In this document: positions 46,803 to 58,123 of the stretch, one piece after another
Layout: every line of letters begins with the position of its first letter
Numbering within the stretch: position 1 is the stretch's first letter
Assembly (NCBI RefSeq): GCF_012395255.1
Contig: NZ_JAAZQD010000001.1
Coordinates: forward strand, 744,001 to 808,000
Direction: 5' to 3'
Length of the DNA: 64,000 bases
Origin: Oleiagrimonas citrea
GTDB taxonomy: Bacteria > Pseudomonadota > Gammaproteobacteria > Xanthomonadales > Rhodanobacteraceae
Position numbers and translations under genes: made by a program
The notes under the pieces: model-generated
Database searches by the model: none
What the model saw: only the letters and a program-made list of their open reading frames with translations
What the model was told of the DNA's origin: nothing

Positions 46803-47921
46803 TCATGCGACCGTGGCCATGGGCGCAGTCTCCGCGACACGCAATGCGTCATGCAGGACCCGCTCGATATGCTCGCAAGCATGTCCGTCGCCGAATGGAT
46901 TCCCGGCGTGGCACATGCGCATGTATTCCTCGCGGTCGTTCCACAGCGCCTCGACCTGCGCCACAATGCGCTCGCTCTGCGTGCCGGCCAGTCGCGCGCA
47001 ACCGCGCTCGATCGCTTCGGGCCGTTCGGTCTCGTTGCGCAGCACCAGCAGCGGCACGCCGAAGGTCGGCGCCTCTTCCTGCAGGCCGCCCGAATCGGTC
47101 AACACCAGCCATGCATCAACCAGTGCCTGCTGCATCTGCAGATAGTCCATCGGTGGCGTCAGCAGGACGTTGTCCAGATCGCCGAGAATCGCATGCACGG
47201 GACGCTGCACCACCGGATTGAGATGCACCGGGAAGTGCACAGGAAGGTCCGGATGCCGTCTCGCCACCTCGGCGACTGCGCGGCAAATAGCTTCCATGTC
47301 GCTGCCCCAGTTCTCGCGTCGGTGCGCCGTGACCAGAAGGTGACCGCGCCCGCGAACGCTGCGCCGGATGCGCCGATGCTTGACCACCCAATGCTGCGCG
47401 TCGACCACCGTATTGCCGGTGACTGTCACCAACGGCGACGGAATGCCTTCCTCGTGGAGCGAAGCCGCGGCACGATCGGTGGGCGCGAAATGGAAGCGCG
47501 TGATGCGACTGATCATCTGCCGCAGTCCCTCTTCCGGAAACGGCCGCTGAAGATTGCCGGTGCGCAGCCCGGCTTCCACATGTGCCACCGGCACGTGCTG
47601 ATAGAACGAAGTCAGGGCGCCGAGATATGTGCTTTCCGTATCACCCTGCACCACGGTCAGTGACCACGATCGCGAAGCCAGAATTGCGTCCAATTGCAGT
47701 CGGCAACCGGCGCTGAACTCGGTCAGACTTTCGCCGCCGCGATTCAAGGAAAGATCCGGCACGATGTCGAAGCAGCCGTGCATCTGCCGCGCCATCGCGT
47801 CGTGCTGTCCGGTGTGTAGCCAGCAGGGACGCGCCCAGGATGTCGCGCGCAACGCATGGTAGAGCGGCGCGAGCTTGATCACCTCCGGACGCGTTCCCGA
47901 AACCATCAGAATGTCATGCAT
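46803..47921 (-). CDS. wecB: UDP-N-acetylglucosamine 2-epimerase (NfrC/WecB)
   Basis: A 372-residue non-hydrolysing epimerase with MVSGTRPEVIKLAPL at the start, VQGDTESTYLGAL, HVEAGLRTGN, FPEEGLRQMI, HRRENWG and TDSGGLQEEAP, all family hallmarks. It makes UDP-ManNAc. GAGGAGG lies 8 nt before the ATG. In E. coli the wecB product (nfrC) is needed with nfrA and nfrB for N4 infection; here all three sit in one operon with a 19-bp gap to nfrB, so UDP-ManNAc is the likely NfrB donor. Confidence 0.95.
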   Translation of the reverse strand: MHDILMVSGTRPEVIKLAPLYHALRATSWARPCWLHTGQHDAMARQMHGCFDIVPDLSLNRGGESLTEFSAGCRLQLDAILASRSWSLTVVQGDTESTYLGALTSFYQHVPVAHVEAGLRTGNLQRPFPEEGLRQMISRITRFHFAPTDRAAASLHEEGIPSPLVTVTGNTVVDAQHWVVKHRRIRRSVRGRGHLLVTAHRRENWGSDMEAICRAVAEVARRHPDLPVHFPVHLNPVVQRPVHAILGDLDNVLLTPPMDYLQMQQALVDAWLVLTDSGGLQEEAPTFGVPLLVLRNETERPEAIERGCARLAGTQSERIVAQVEALWNDREEYMRMCHAGNPFGDGHACEHIERVLHDALRVAETAPMATVA

Positions 47922-48263
47922 GGCGTTTGCCTCCTCATGAGGTATTCGTTCCCCCCATGACGTCCCGGTCAACTCGCTTTCACGGCGTTCCGGCGACTCC
48001 TTCGCATTTTTGATTGCAGCCATGCAGTGGCACGAAACACCGATCTTTTCTAAGCCTCCAAATCGTTCGGAGGGGATATCGAGTATCCGCGCTTCGGCGC
48101 GCTATTTCGCCTGTCGAATCGTTCTATATCCAACGGGGGTAAAGCCAAGACGGCTTTTGTGGAGCACACTTTTCAGACACGAGATTCCGCTCTCGAGGAA
48201 CGCGAATCGCCATCGCACACCACCCGAGCGGGACACCCACACAAGCTCGATGAGGACATCCCC
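47922..48263. other. 342-bp divergent intergenic region (nfr operon / deacetylase)
   Basis: No gene is visible here. It must hold the promoters of the wecB-nfrBA operon and of the divergent deacetylase. Two features stand out: an inverted repeat GGATA-N5-TATCC at 48074-48088, and a direct repeat AATCGTTC at 48061-48068 and 48117-48124 flanking it. I cannot assign clear -35/-10 boxes. The repeats could be regulator sites, but nothing in the sequence proves it. Confidence 0.5.
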
Positions 48264-50108
48264 ATGTCTGGCTCAGACTCCCCTCTCCGCACACCAGGCA
48301 AGGTCATGCACACCGTGTGGCTGACCGCGCTGACCCTGTTCCTCGCCACACCGGCGCTGGCCGGACCGGCACCGCACGATTCGCATGGCAAACCGAGCAT
48401 CCAGCTCCCACTGGCTCCTGGCGGATCCATCGCCGACCGCACGCTGCCTGCGCCTCCCGCGCCGTCCAGCGCGACGCTTCCGACGAGCCGTCCGAGTCTC
48501 GACAGCGCATCGCGCTTGCAGATGCCGACGCCGCAAACCTTCGCCGCGTTGCTCTCGCCCTCGGTGCTGCCGGCCGCCGTGCCGACGCTCTTTGCCGCCG
48601 CACCCGGCGCGGATGCCGAACGCAACACGCTGATCCTGTACGACAGCACCGGCGCCTGGGCCTGGCTCGGCGAAGCCTATGCGGTGCAGACCGGCAACCT
48701 GGTCTCGCACGCCAGCCGCTACACCATGCATCCGGCCATCGATTACGTCGCCGGAGAAATGGACGGCTATACGGGTATGATCTATATCGGCTCGACCTAC
48801 GACGAACCGTTGCCGACCGCCCTGCTCGATGATGTGCTGGCCACCGACAAGCCCGTGCTGTGGATGAACAGCAACATCTGGCAGCTCAGCCAGCGCGCGG
48901 GCGATTTCGGCACGCGCTTCGGCTGGATGCCGCTGTTCTACAACTTCGACGAGGCCCTGACGGTCACCTACAAAGGCGTGGATCTGACCCGCAGCGCACT
49001 GGCGGTTCCCTCCGGCCTGCTTCAGACGTCGATCCTCGACCCGACCATGGCCGAGGCCATCGCCACCATCACCGACAGCAATGGCGTGACCTCGCCCTGG
49101 GCCACCCGTTCCGGCCATTTCACCTACATCGGCGAGATCCCCTTCAGCTATGTCGGTTCCGATGACCGCTACCTCGCCGCCGTCGATCTGATCGGCCAGG
49201 TGGCCGATCCGAACATGCCTGATCGCAATCGCGCGCTGGTGCGCATCGAGGACGTCGGTCCCGATGCCAGTCCGAACCGGCTACGCCGTATCGCCGACTA
49301 CCTCTACAGCCGCGGCGTGCCCTTCAGCGTGGCGGTATACACGCATTACCTCGATCCGAACGGCGTCTACAACGACGGTGTGCCGGTCAGTCAGCCGATG
49401 TCCGCACGCCAGTCGCGCCGCGTGCGCGCCGCGTTGCAGTACATGGTCGAACGCGGCGGCACCCTGCTGATGCACGGCTACACGCATCAGTATCAGGACA
49501 TCCCCAATCCGTACAGCGGCGTCAGCGCGGATGATTTCGAGTTCTATCGCTCGCACATCAGCGCCGACGACTACGTGATCTACGACGCGCCGCCGGCAGA
49601 GGACTCGGCCGCTTGGACGCAGCTCCGCATCGATGCCGCCTTCGCCGAGTTCGCGGCATCCGGTCTGCCGACACCGACCATCTTCGAGTTCCCGCACTAC
49701 GCGGGCTCGGCCATCGACTACCAGGTCGTGCAGCAGAACTTCGGCGTTCGTTACGACCGCGCTCTGTACGCCGCCGGCTGGTGCCCGAACGGCGCCTGCG
49801 GAAGCGGCACGCCGGACTACACGCGCATCTACGGACAGTTCTTCCCGTACACCGTGCGCGATATCTTCGGCTCCATTGTCCTGCCGGAAAGCCTGGGCAA
49901 CGTCGAACCGGTGGAGGTAAACCACCATCCGCCACGCTCGGTGCAGGACATTCTTGCCAGTGCGCAGCGGAACACGGTCATCAAGGACAACGTGCAGAGC
50001 TTCTTCTTCCATCCCTACCTGCCGCTGAACCAGCTCAAGAAACTGGTCCAGGGTATCCAGGGCATGGGGTACGAATTCGTCTCGCCGGAAACGCTCAAGG
50101 ACGGCTGA
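48264..50108 (+). CDS. DUF2334-type exported polysaccharide deacetylase-like protein
   Basis: A 614-residue protein with a signal segment (VWLTALTLFLATPALA, about 16-32), then a Pro/Ser-rich linker. The second half has a NodB-like/DUF2334 core: ALVRIEDVGPDASPNRLR (metal Asp region), LLMHGYTHQYQD (H-x3-H type metal site) and IFEFPHYAGSAIDY. The first half (about 100-310) looks like a Rossmann or receiver-type sensing domain. The start at 48264 has GAGG 8 nt upstream; 48306 is an alternative. It is divergent from the nfr operon and may deacetylate the NfrB glycan. Confidence 0.75.
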   Translation: MSGSDSPLRTPGKVMHTVWLTALTLFLATPALAGPAPHDSHGKPSIQLPLAPGGSIADRTLPAPPAPSSATLPTSRPSLDSASRLQMPTPQTFAALLSPSVLPAAVPTLFAAAPGADAERNTLILYDSTGAWAWLGEAYAVQTGNLVSHASRYTMHPAIDYVAGEMDGYTGMIYIGSTYDEPLPTALLDDVLATDKPVLWMNSNIWQLSQRAGDFGTRFGWMPLFYNFDEALTVTYKGVDLTRSALAVPSGLLQTSILDPTMAEAIATITDSNGVTSPWATRSGHFTYIGEIPFSYVGSDDRYLAAVDLIGQVADPNMPDRNRALVRIEDVGPDASPNRLRRIADYLYSRGVPFSVAVYTHYLDPNGVYNDGVPVSQPMSARQSRRVRAALQYMVERGGTLLMHGYTHQYQDIPNPYSGVSADDFEFYRSHISADDYVIYDAPPAEDSAAWTQLRIDAAFAEFAASGLPTPTIFEFPHYAGSAIDYQVVQQNFGVRYDRALYAAGWCPNGACGSGTPDYTRIYGQFFPYTVRDIFGSIVLPESLGNVEPVEVNHHPPRSVQDILASAQRNTVIKDNVQSFFFHPYLPLNQLKKLVQGIQGMGYEFVSPETLKDG

Positions 50109-50126
50109 CGCGCATCGCGGATACAC

Positions 50127-50153
50127 AAAGGGCCCGGCATGACCGGGCCCTTT
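50127..50153. terminator. Strong bidirectional hairpin terminator
   Basis: Perfect 11-bp arms AAAGGGCCCGG (50127-50137) and CCGGGCCCTTT (50143-50153) with a CATGA loop form a classic symmetric terminator. The terminal AAA and TTT serve both strands. It separates the deacetylase gene from the convergent secF gene ending at 50179. Confidence 0.9.
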
Positions 50154-50178
50154 GCATGTTTCGGCGGAGCTGCGAGCG

Positions 50179-51144
50179 TCAGGGGCGACGCGCGAGTTCC
50201 GGGTTGTCCTTGGTCACCGGCATCAGGTCCTTCTTCGACACGCCCAGCCACAGCAGGATCGGGCTGGCGATGAAGATCGAGGACAGCGTGCCGATCAGGA
50301 TGCCGATCAGCATGGTGATGGCGAAACCGTGCACGGCCGGACCGCCGAAGAAGTACAGTGCGGCCATGGTGATCGCCGTGAACAGCGAAGTGATGATGGT
50401 TCGCGACAGCGTATTGTTGATCGAGCGGTTCAGCACTTCCTCCGGCTCGGCCTTGCGCGCCAGACGGAACAGTTCGCGCACGCGATCGAACACCACGACC
50501 TTGTCGTTGATCGAGTAGCCGACCACGGCCAGCACCGAGGCCAGCACGGTCAGGTCGAACTGGCGCCCGGTCAACGCGATGATACCGACGGTAACCAGCG
50601 CATCGTGGACCTCGGTCACTACGGCGGCGATGGCGAAGCGTCGCTCGAAGCGGATCCACAGGTAGCCCATGATACCGATGATGACGAAGATCACCGCATA
50701 AATGCCGCTGGTGCGCAGTTCGGCGCCGACCTGCGGACCGACGAAGTCGGGCGCGCGGTTCAGCTTGACGTCGCTGCGCTTGGCCTTCAATGCGGCCAGC
50801 ACGTCCTTGGCGACCTTTGCGGCATCCATCTTTCCGCCGGCCTTGACCGCGTCCGGGTCGGCCTTCGGCTGCAGGCGAATCGACAGGTCGGTGGAGTTGC
50901 CCAGGCTCTGTACCACGGCCTCCTTGAAGCCGCCCGAAGTCAAGGCTGCGCGCGCATTGGCGATCTGCACCGGCTTGGAATAACTCACCTCGACGAGTAC
51001 GCCGCCGGTGAAGTCCATGCCGTAGTTCAGACCGCGCGTGGCGATCACGAACACCGAGCCCAGCATCAACAACACGGCCAGCACGATCGAGATCTTGCGC
51101 AGGCCAAGGAAGTTGACGTTGCTGTTGTGATTGAAAATTTCCAT
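50179..51144 (-). CDS. secF: Protein translocase subunit SecF
   Basis: A 321-residue membrane protein. A first helix (about 18-36) precedes NYGMDFTGGVLVEV and a periplasmic domain, then five helices with VVGYSINDKVVVFDRVRE and RSINNTLSRTIITS, all SecF hallmarks. With SecD it uses the proton gradient to pull proteins out of the Sec channel. It follows secD by 15 bp in the standard yajC-secD-secF order. Confidence 0.97.
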   Translation of the reverse strand: MEIFNHNSNVNFLGLRKISIVLAVLLMLGSVFVIATRGLNYGMDFTGGVLVEVSYSKPVQIANARAALTSGGFKEAVVQSLGNSTDLSIRLQPKADPDAVKAGGKMDAAKVAKDVLAALKAKRSDVKLNRAPDFVGPQVGAELRTSGIYAVIFVIIGIMGYLWIRFERRFAIAAVVTEVHDALVTVGIIALTGRQFDLTVLASVLAVVGYSINDKVVVFDRVRELFRLARKAEPEEVLNRSINNTLSRTIITSLFTAITMAALYFFGGPAVHGFAITMLIGILIGTLSSIFIASPILLWLGVSKKDLMPVTKDNPELARRP

Positions 51145-51159
51145 GGAGCTTCCCGGCCT

Positions 51160-53052
51160 TTAGACGGAGAGGGTCTTCAGCTTGCGCCGACCGTGAATGA
51201 GTGCCGTGATCGCATGCGTGACCGTCACCGAAGTGAACATCGAGGTCAGGATGCCGATGAACAGCGTCACGCCGAAGCCGCGGATCGGGCCCGAGCCCAT
51301 GGTCATCAGCGCCATGGCCGCGAGCAGATGGGTGACGTTGGCGTCGAGAATCGTCGCCCACGCCTTCTCGTAGCCCGCGCGGATCGAGGCATGCGGCGTC
51401 GAACCGTTGCGCAGTTCCTCACGCACGCGTTCGCAGATCAGCACGTTGGAGTCGATGGCCATGCCCAGTGTCAGCACGATGCCGGCGATGCCCGGCATGG
51501 TGAGGGTCACACCGATCATCGACATCACCGCCACCAGCAGCACCAGGTTCAGCACCAGGGCGATGTCGGCGACCAGGCCAAACAGCTTGTAGTAGATCAG
51601 CGCAGCCAGCAGCACCAGGCTCAGACCCAGGATCACCGCGCTGACACCCTTGCGGATGTTGTCGCGTCCCAGGCTGGGTCCGATCACGTGCTGCTCGACG
51701 AAGGTCATCGGCGCGGCCAGCGAACCGGCCTTGAGCAGCAGCGCCAGATCCGACGCTTCCTTCGGACTGTCCAGACCGGTGGTCGAGAACTGGCGGCCGA
51801 ACACGCCATTGACCGTGGCGTAGGAAATCACGCGCTCGCTGGTCTTGAAGCTGTGCACTTCCTTGCCATCGACCATCTTGGTCTGCGGGATGTGATCGAT
51901 GTAGACCACCGCCATCGGCTTGCCGACGTTGGACTCGGTGAAGGTGCGCATGCGCTTGGCGCCGGCCGCGTTCAGCGTGACCTGCACCTCGGGCGAACCC
52001 TGCTGCTGATCGAAGCCGGAATTGGCGTTGGTCAATTCATCGCCAGTAACGATGACCTGCTTGCTGAGCAGGCAGCCGCGCGGGCAGGCCTTGCCGTAGT
52101 ACAAACGCGCATCCGGCGGAACGATACCCTTCTCCACCGCATCGATGACACGCTGGTCGGGATACTGGGCAATACCGGCGCGGTATTCCAGCGATGCCTG
52201 CGCACCGAGGATGCGCTTGGCCTGAGCCGTATCCTGAATGCCGGCCAGGTCGACCACGATGCGGCTGTTGCCCTGCTGCTGCACCAGCGGCTCGGACACG
52301 CCCAGCGCGTTGACGCGGTTGCGCAGCGTCGACAGGTTCTGGCGGATGGTGTTCTGCGCCAGCTCGCGCAGTTTGTCCGGCTTGATCTGCATGTCCAGCA
52401 CGAAGCGGTTGCCGGTGCTGGGGCCGTTGCTGATGTCGAGATCGGGGTACTCGGCGCCGATGGCATCCGTGGCCGCCGAACGATCGGCCTCCGAACGCAG
52501 CACCGCCACCACGCCCTTGCCGCCGTGCGACACCGACAGATAGCGGATGTTCTTCTCGCGCAGCAGCTGACGCACATCGCCCGTGTACACCTGCTCCTGA
52601 CGCTGGCGCACACCGCTCTGGTCGACCTGCATCAGGAAGTGGACGCCGCCCTGGAGATCCAGGCCCAGCGGCATGGAATTGGCATGCAGCGAACGCAGCC
52701 ACGAAGGCACCGTGCTGGCCAGGTTCGGCGCCACCACGTACTGGTTGCCCAGACCGTCCTTGAGCGCTTCGACCGCCTTGGTCTGCACGTCATCGCTGTG
52801 GAAACGCACCAGCATGCGCTGGCTGCCTTCCTGCTTGCTGTCCCCGGTGATGTTGATCTTGTCCCAGGTCAGCTTGTCCTTCTTCAGGATGCTCTCGACC
52901 TTGTCCTGCATCGACGCATCGATCCGGGCGCCGCGATTCGCGGAAATCTGCACCGCGGGCTGCGGCGCGAACACGTTCGGCAGCGCGTACAGAAGACCCA
53001 GCAGCAGAACCACCACCACCAGCGCGTATTTCCAGCGTGGGAAATCACTCAT
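51160..53052 (-). CDS. secD: Protein translocase subunit SecD
   Basis: A 630-residue membrane protein. It has an N-terminal helix, a periplasmic P1 domain with LGLDLQGGVHFLMQVD, and six C-terminal membrane helices containing GPSLGRDNIRKG and LTLGMAIDSNVLICERVREEL. The length matches gammaproteobacterial SecD (about 615-630). It works with SecF in late protein translocation. The frame on the opposite strand that spans it is a coding shadow. Confidence 0.97.
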   Translation of the reverse strand: MSDFPRWKYALVVVVLLLGLLYALPNVFAPQPAVQISANRGARIDASMQDKVESILKKDKLTWDKINITGDSKQEGSQRMLVRFHSDDVQTKAVEALKDGLGNQYVVAPNLASTVPSWLRSLHANSMPLGLDLQGGVHFLMQVDQSGVRQRQEQVYTGDVRQLLREKNIRYLSVSHGGKGVVAVLRSEADRSAATDAIGAEYPDLDISNGPSTGNRFVLDMQIKPDKLRELAQNTIRQNLSTLRNRVNALGVSEPLVQQQGNSRIVVDLAGIQDTAQAKRILGAQASLEYRAGIAQYPDQRVIDAVEKGIVPPDARLYYGKACPRGCLLSKQVIVTGDELTNANSGFDQQQGSPEVQVTLNAAGAKRMRTFTESNVGKPMAVVYIDHIPQTKMVDGKEVHSFKTSERVISYATVNGVFGRQFSTTGLDSPKEASDLALLLKAGSLAAPMTFVEQHVIGPSLGRDNIRKGVSAVILGLSLVLLAALIYYKLFGLVADIALVLNLVLLVAVMSMIGVTLTMPGIAGIVLTLGMAIDSNVLICERVREELRNGSTPHASIRAGYEKAWATILDANVTHLLAAMALMTMGSGPIRGFGVTLFIGILTSMFTSVTVTHAITALIHGRRKLKTLSV

Positions 53053-53128
53053 GCCTAAATTCCAATGGATGCCGGAACCCGTCGTTCCAGCGCTTGCTTC
53101 TGGCCGGCACGCGCCGACCCTCCCCTTC

Positions 53129-53473
53129 TTACGACGACTTCAGCGTGCCCTTGGGCAGCACCTGCGCGATCGCGGCGCGCTGCACCTTGATCTGCACGCC
53201 TTCGGCCACTTCGACGGTCACGAACGACTCGCCCATCTCGGCGATACGACCGGCCAGGCCGCCATTGGTGACCACTTCGTCGCCCTTGCCCAGGGCCGCC
53301 ACCATGGCGCGATGCTCCTTCTGCCGCTTCATCTGCGGACGGATCATCATGAAATACATCAGGCCGAACAGGACCACCATCATGATGATGAAGCCCATGC
53401 CGCCACCCGCCTGACCGGCGCTGCCGCCGGCCGCGGCGCCCTGCAGGAACACTGCGGAAGTGAAAACGCTCAT
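53129..53473 (-). CDS. yajC: Preprotein translocase subunit YajC
   Basis: A 114-residue protein with one membrane helix (about 26-44, FIIMMVVLFGLMYFMMI), then RPQMKRQKEHRAM and the small beta domain GDEVVTNGGLAGRI, VTVEVAEGVQIKVQRAAIAQVLP. These are the conserved YajC blocks. It associates with SecDF and YidC. It opens the yajC-secDF group, 76 bp ahead of secD. Confidence 0.96.
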   Translation of the reverse strand: MSVFTSAVFLQGAAAGGSAGQAGGGMGFIIMMVVLFGLMYFMMIRPQMKRQKEHRAMVAALGKGDEVVTNGGLAGRIAEMGESFVTVEVAEGVQIKVQRAAIAQVLPKGTLKSS

Positions 53474-53639
53474 AATTTTTCTCGCAAGTTGCGGTGTGGA
53501 AAGGAAATCTTTCCGGACCGGTAAAAAGACCCCGGATTATGCCACGTGCACCGCCCCGTTGCATGGAAGCGGTCGCCCCGGACATGCGACCGCGCTCACG
53601 CCGCCGGGTTCCGGTCGCGGGTCCGGGCCGTTCCGCCGC

Positions 53640-56071
<2,432 letters not shown>

Positions 56072-56108
56072 GGCAAACGAATTCAGCGGCGGAATCCGCA
56101 AAGCATAC

Positions 56109-56193
56109 CCGAGCGTCGTTCCGGCGCATGCCGGGGCCGGCCTGCTCGACGGGGCGACGAAGACACTGGATCCCGACGTGCACCGGGATGACG
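56109..56193. repeat. REP-like palindromic element upstream of queA
   Basis: Two short imperfect palindromes, TTCCGGCGCATGCCGG (around 56119-56134) and ATCCCGACGTGCACCGGGAT (56170-56189), flank a spacer and are bordered by CGTCGTT and ATGACG ends. The pattern recalls the dispersed repeats that surround genes in Xanthomonadales, typically seen as TCATTCC...GGAATCCAGTG. It is imperfect and probably a decayed copy. It fills much of the 223-bp gap between queA and the response regulator. Confidence 0.5.
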
Positions 56194-56294
56194 ACCATTG
56201 GGCGTACCGCAATGCGAACGGGGGATGGACGCCGTACGGAACGTGCCCGGCGCAGTCGCGCCCGTCCATGCGCCCCGGCATGGTTACGCCTTTT

Positions 56295-56897
56295 TCAAAG
56301 CCACCCTTTCTGCCGCGCCAGACGGTAGGCCTCGATGCGGTTGCCGACGCCGAGCTTGCCGATGGCCTCGGACAGGTAGTTGCGCACGGTGCCGTGCGAG
56401 AGATTCATGCGTACAGCGATATCTCCGGCTGACAGCCCCTCACCGGCCAGACGCAGCGCCTGGCGCTCGCGATCGTTGAGCGGGTCGGCCTCGGACCAGG
56501 CCTCGACAGCCAGCTCCGGATCGATGGCGCGACCGCCGCGATGCACCATGCGCAACGACTCGGCCAGTTTTTCCGCCGGCGCGTCCTTGAGCAGATACCC
56601 AAGCACACCGGCATCGAGCGCACGCCGCAGAAATCCTGGACGGGCGAAGGTGGTCACGATCACCACCTTCACCGGCAACTCGTGCCGCTGGATGCGCTGC
56701 GCCAGTTCCAGACCGGTCAGTCCCGGCATCTCGATGTCGGTGACCAGCAGATCCGGCTTTAACCGCTGTATCTCGCGCCAGGCGGCTTCGCCGTCGGCGG
56801 CCGAGTCGAGCACCTCGATGTCCGATTCCATATTCAGCAGCGCGGCCAGCGCGCCGCGCACCAGGGCCTGATCCTCGGCCAGCAGAACGCGCATCAT
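56295..56897 (-). CDS. LuxR/NarL-type response regulator (DesR-like)
   Basis: A 200-residue regulator. The receiver domain has the acidic pair AEDQ and phosphoacceptor D54 in LVTDIEMPG, with K in YLLKDAP. The C-terminal LuxR helix-turn-helix is NDRERQALRLAGEGLSAGDIAVRMNLSHGTVRNYLSEAIGKL, in two pieces. The start at 56897 has GGAGG 6 nt upstream and overlaps the kinase stop (ATGA). It should control the ABC operon upstream. Confidence 0.92.
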   Translation of the reverse strand: MMRVLLAEDQALVRGALAALLNMESDIEVLDSAADGEAAWREIQRLKPDLLVTDIEMPGLTGLELAQRIQRHELPVKVVIVTTFARPGFLRRALDAGVLGYLLKDAPAEKLAESLRMVHRGGRAIDPELAVEAWSEADPLNDRERQALRLAGEGLSAGDIAVRMNLSHGTVRNYLSEAIGKLGVGNRIEAYRLARQKGWL

Positions 56898-58087
56898 GAC
56901 CATCCTCCCTGCGGCGTGCCCGTCAACTGCGTCGGCATCGCCTCGACTGGCGTGTCCGCACGCGGCGCAGCATTACGCGCCGGCAGCGGCACCGTGACGT
57001 GCAGCGTCGTGCCCCGGTCGCGTGGCGAATCGACGCGCAGGGTACCGCCCAGACCCTCCACGCGCTCGCGCATGCCGGCAAGACCGTTGCCGAACGCATC
57101 CAGACCGCCGCGTCCGTCGTCGCGAATGCACAAATTCAACACACTCCGCTCCACACTCATCTCCACATCCGTACGTGTAGCGTGGGCGTGCCGCGCGATG
57201 TTGGTGACCGCCTCGCGCACGACCAGCGCCAGCACCGTCTCGACGTCGGCCGGCAGCGCACGGCCCGGCGGCTCGTAGCGCATGACCACGCCGCGTGTCT
57301 CCAGCATCAGATGCGCCGAAGCCAGCTCCGCCGCCAGATCGGTGGCGCGGATACCGGTCACCGCCGCGCGCACCTCGGCCAGCGCGTTACGCGCAATGCC
57401 TTCGGCCTCGGCCAGTTCGCGCCGGGCCGCTTCGTGATCGCGATCGAACAGCTTGCGCGACAGTTCCAGCTTGAGCGTGATCAGCGACAGGGTGTGCCCC
57501 AGCAGGTCATGCAGGTCGCGCCCGATGCGCTCCCGTTCGGCGGTCGCCGCCAATCGCCGCACCTCGTCCTGCGAAAGCCGCTGCGCCGCGTTCTTCTGCA
57601 TGTTGAGGCGTCCGGCCAGACTGCCCGAGGCGGCACTGACGCAGACCGCCACCATCAGCACCATGGCGAACCAGGGCATCCCCACCCACCAGGCTTCGAG
57701 CAGCGTCACCGACACGATCATGGCGATGCGCATCCCTGTCGCGCGCAACGACCCCTCGTACGGGACATACACGCAGGCGAAGACCGTGTAACTCCACGCG
57801 GACGGGTTGTACGGCAGGGACAGGATGGCCAGCATCGCCATCCCCGCGACATAGATGTTCACCTCGCGCTGCGGACGCACATGGACCAGCGCGAACAGCA
57901 GCACGAACAAGGGATAGCCAATGGCCACCGACCACCAGAAACTGGCATGCACTGTGCTGACCAGCGGTGTCACGAAGACCCACAGCGACCACAGCAGGTT
58001 CAGCGCATGCAGCCGCGGATTGCCGCCGCAGCGGCGAAACTGCAGTGCCATGGAATCCGGCGCCGGACGCAGAAAAGCTGGCAGCAT
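56894..58087 (-). CDS. DesK-type sensor histidine kinase
   Basis: A 397-residue kinase with five to six membrane helices in the first 170 residues and no large periplasmic domain. The phosphoacceptor region reads ERERIGRDLHDLLGHTLSL (HisKA_3 type). The ATPase domain has VREAVTNIARHAHA, IRDDGRGG and GNGLAGMRERVEGLGG. This is the DesK/LiaS-like group that senses membrane state. The start at 58087 has AGGA 8 nt upstream. It is coupled to its regulator and 36 bp behind the permease. Confidence 0.92.
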   Translation of the reverse strand: MLPAFLRPAPDSMALQFRRCGGNPRLHALNLLWSLWVFVTPLVSTVHASFWWSVAIGYPLFVLLFALVHVRPQREVNIYVAGMAMLAILSLPYNPSAWSYTVFACVYVPYEGSLRATGMRIAMIVSVTLLEAWWVGMPWFAMVLMVAVCVSAASGSLAGRLNMQKNAAQRLSQDEVRRLAATAERERIGRDLHDLLGHTLSLITLKLELSRKLFDRDHEAARRELAEAEGIARNALAEVRAAVTGIRATDLAAELASAHLMLETRGVVMRYEPPGRALPADVETVLALVVREAVTNIARHAHATRTDVEMSVERSVLNLCIRDDGRGGLDAFGNGLAGMRERVEGLGGTLRVDSPRDRGTTLHVTVPLPARNAAPRADTPVEAMPTQLTGTPQGGWS

Positions 58088-58123
58088 GATCGGTTCCTCT
58101 CTCCACTCCATGGACATGCTACT

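Noticed and set aside
48028-48043. TGGCACG resembling a sigma-54 -24 element upstream of the deacetylase.
   Set aside because: The -12 GC is absent at the right distance (CG is found instead), so it does not fit the consensus.
50152-53058. Plus-strand open frame of 968 codons opposite secF and secD.
   Set aside because: It lies wholly antisense to secD and secF, which have complete family motifs, and its composition (His/Gln/Arg-rich) is typical of a high-GC shadow frame.
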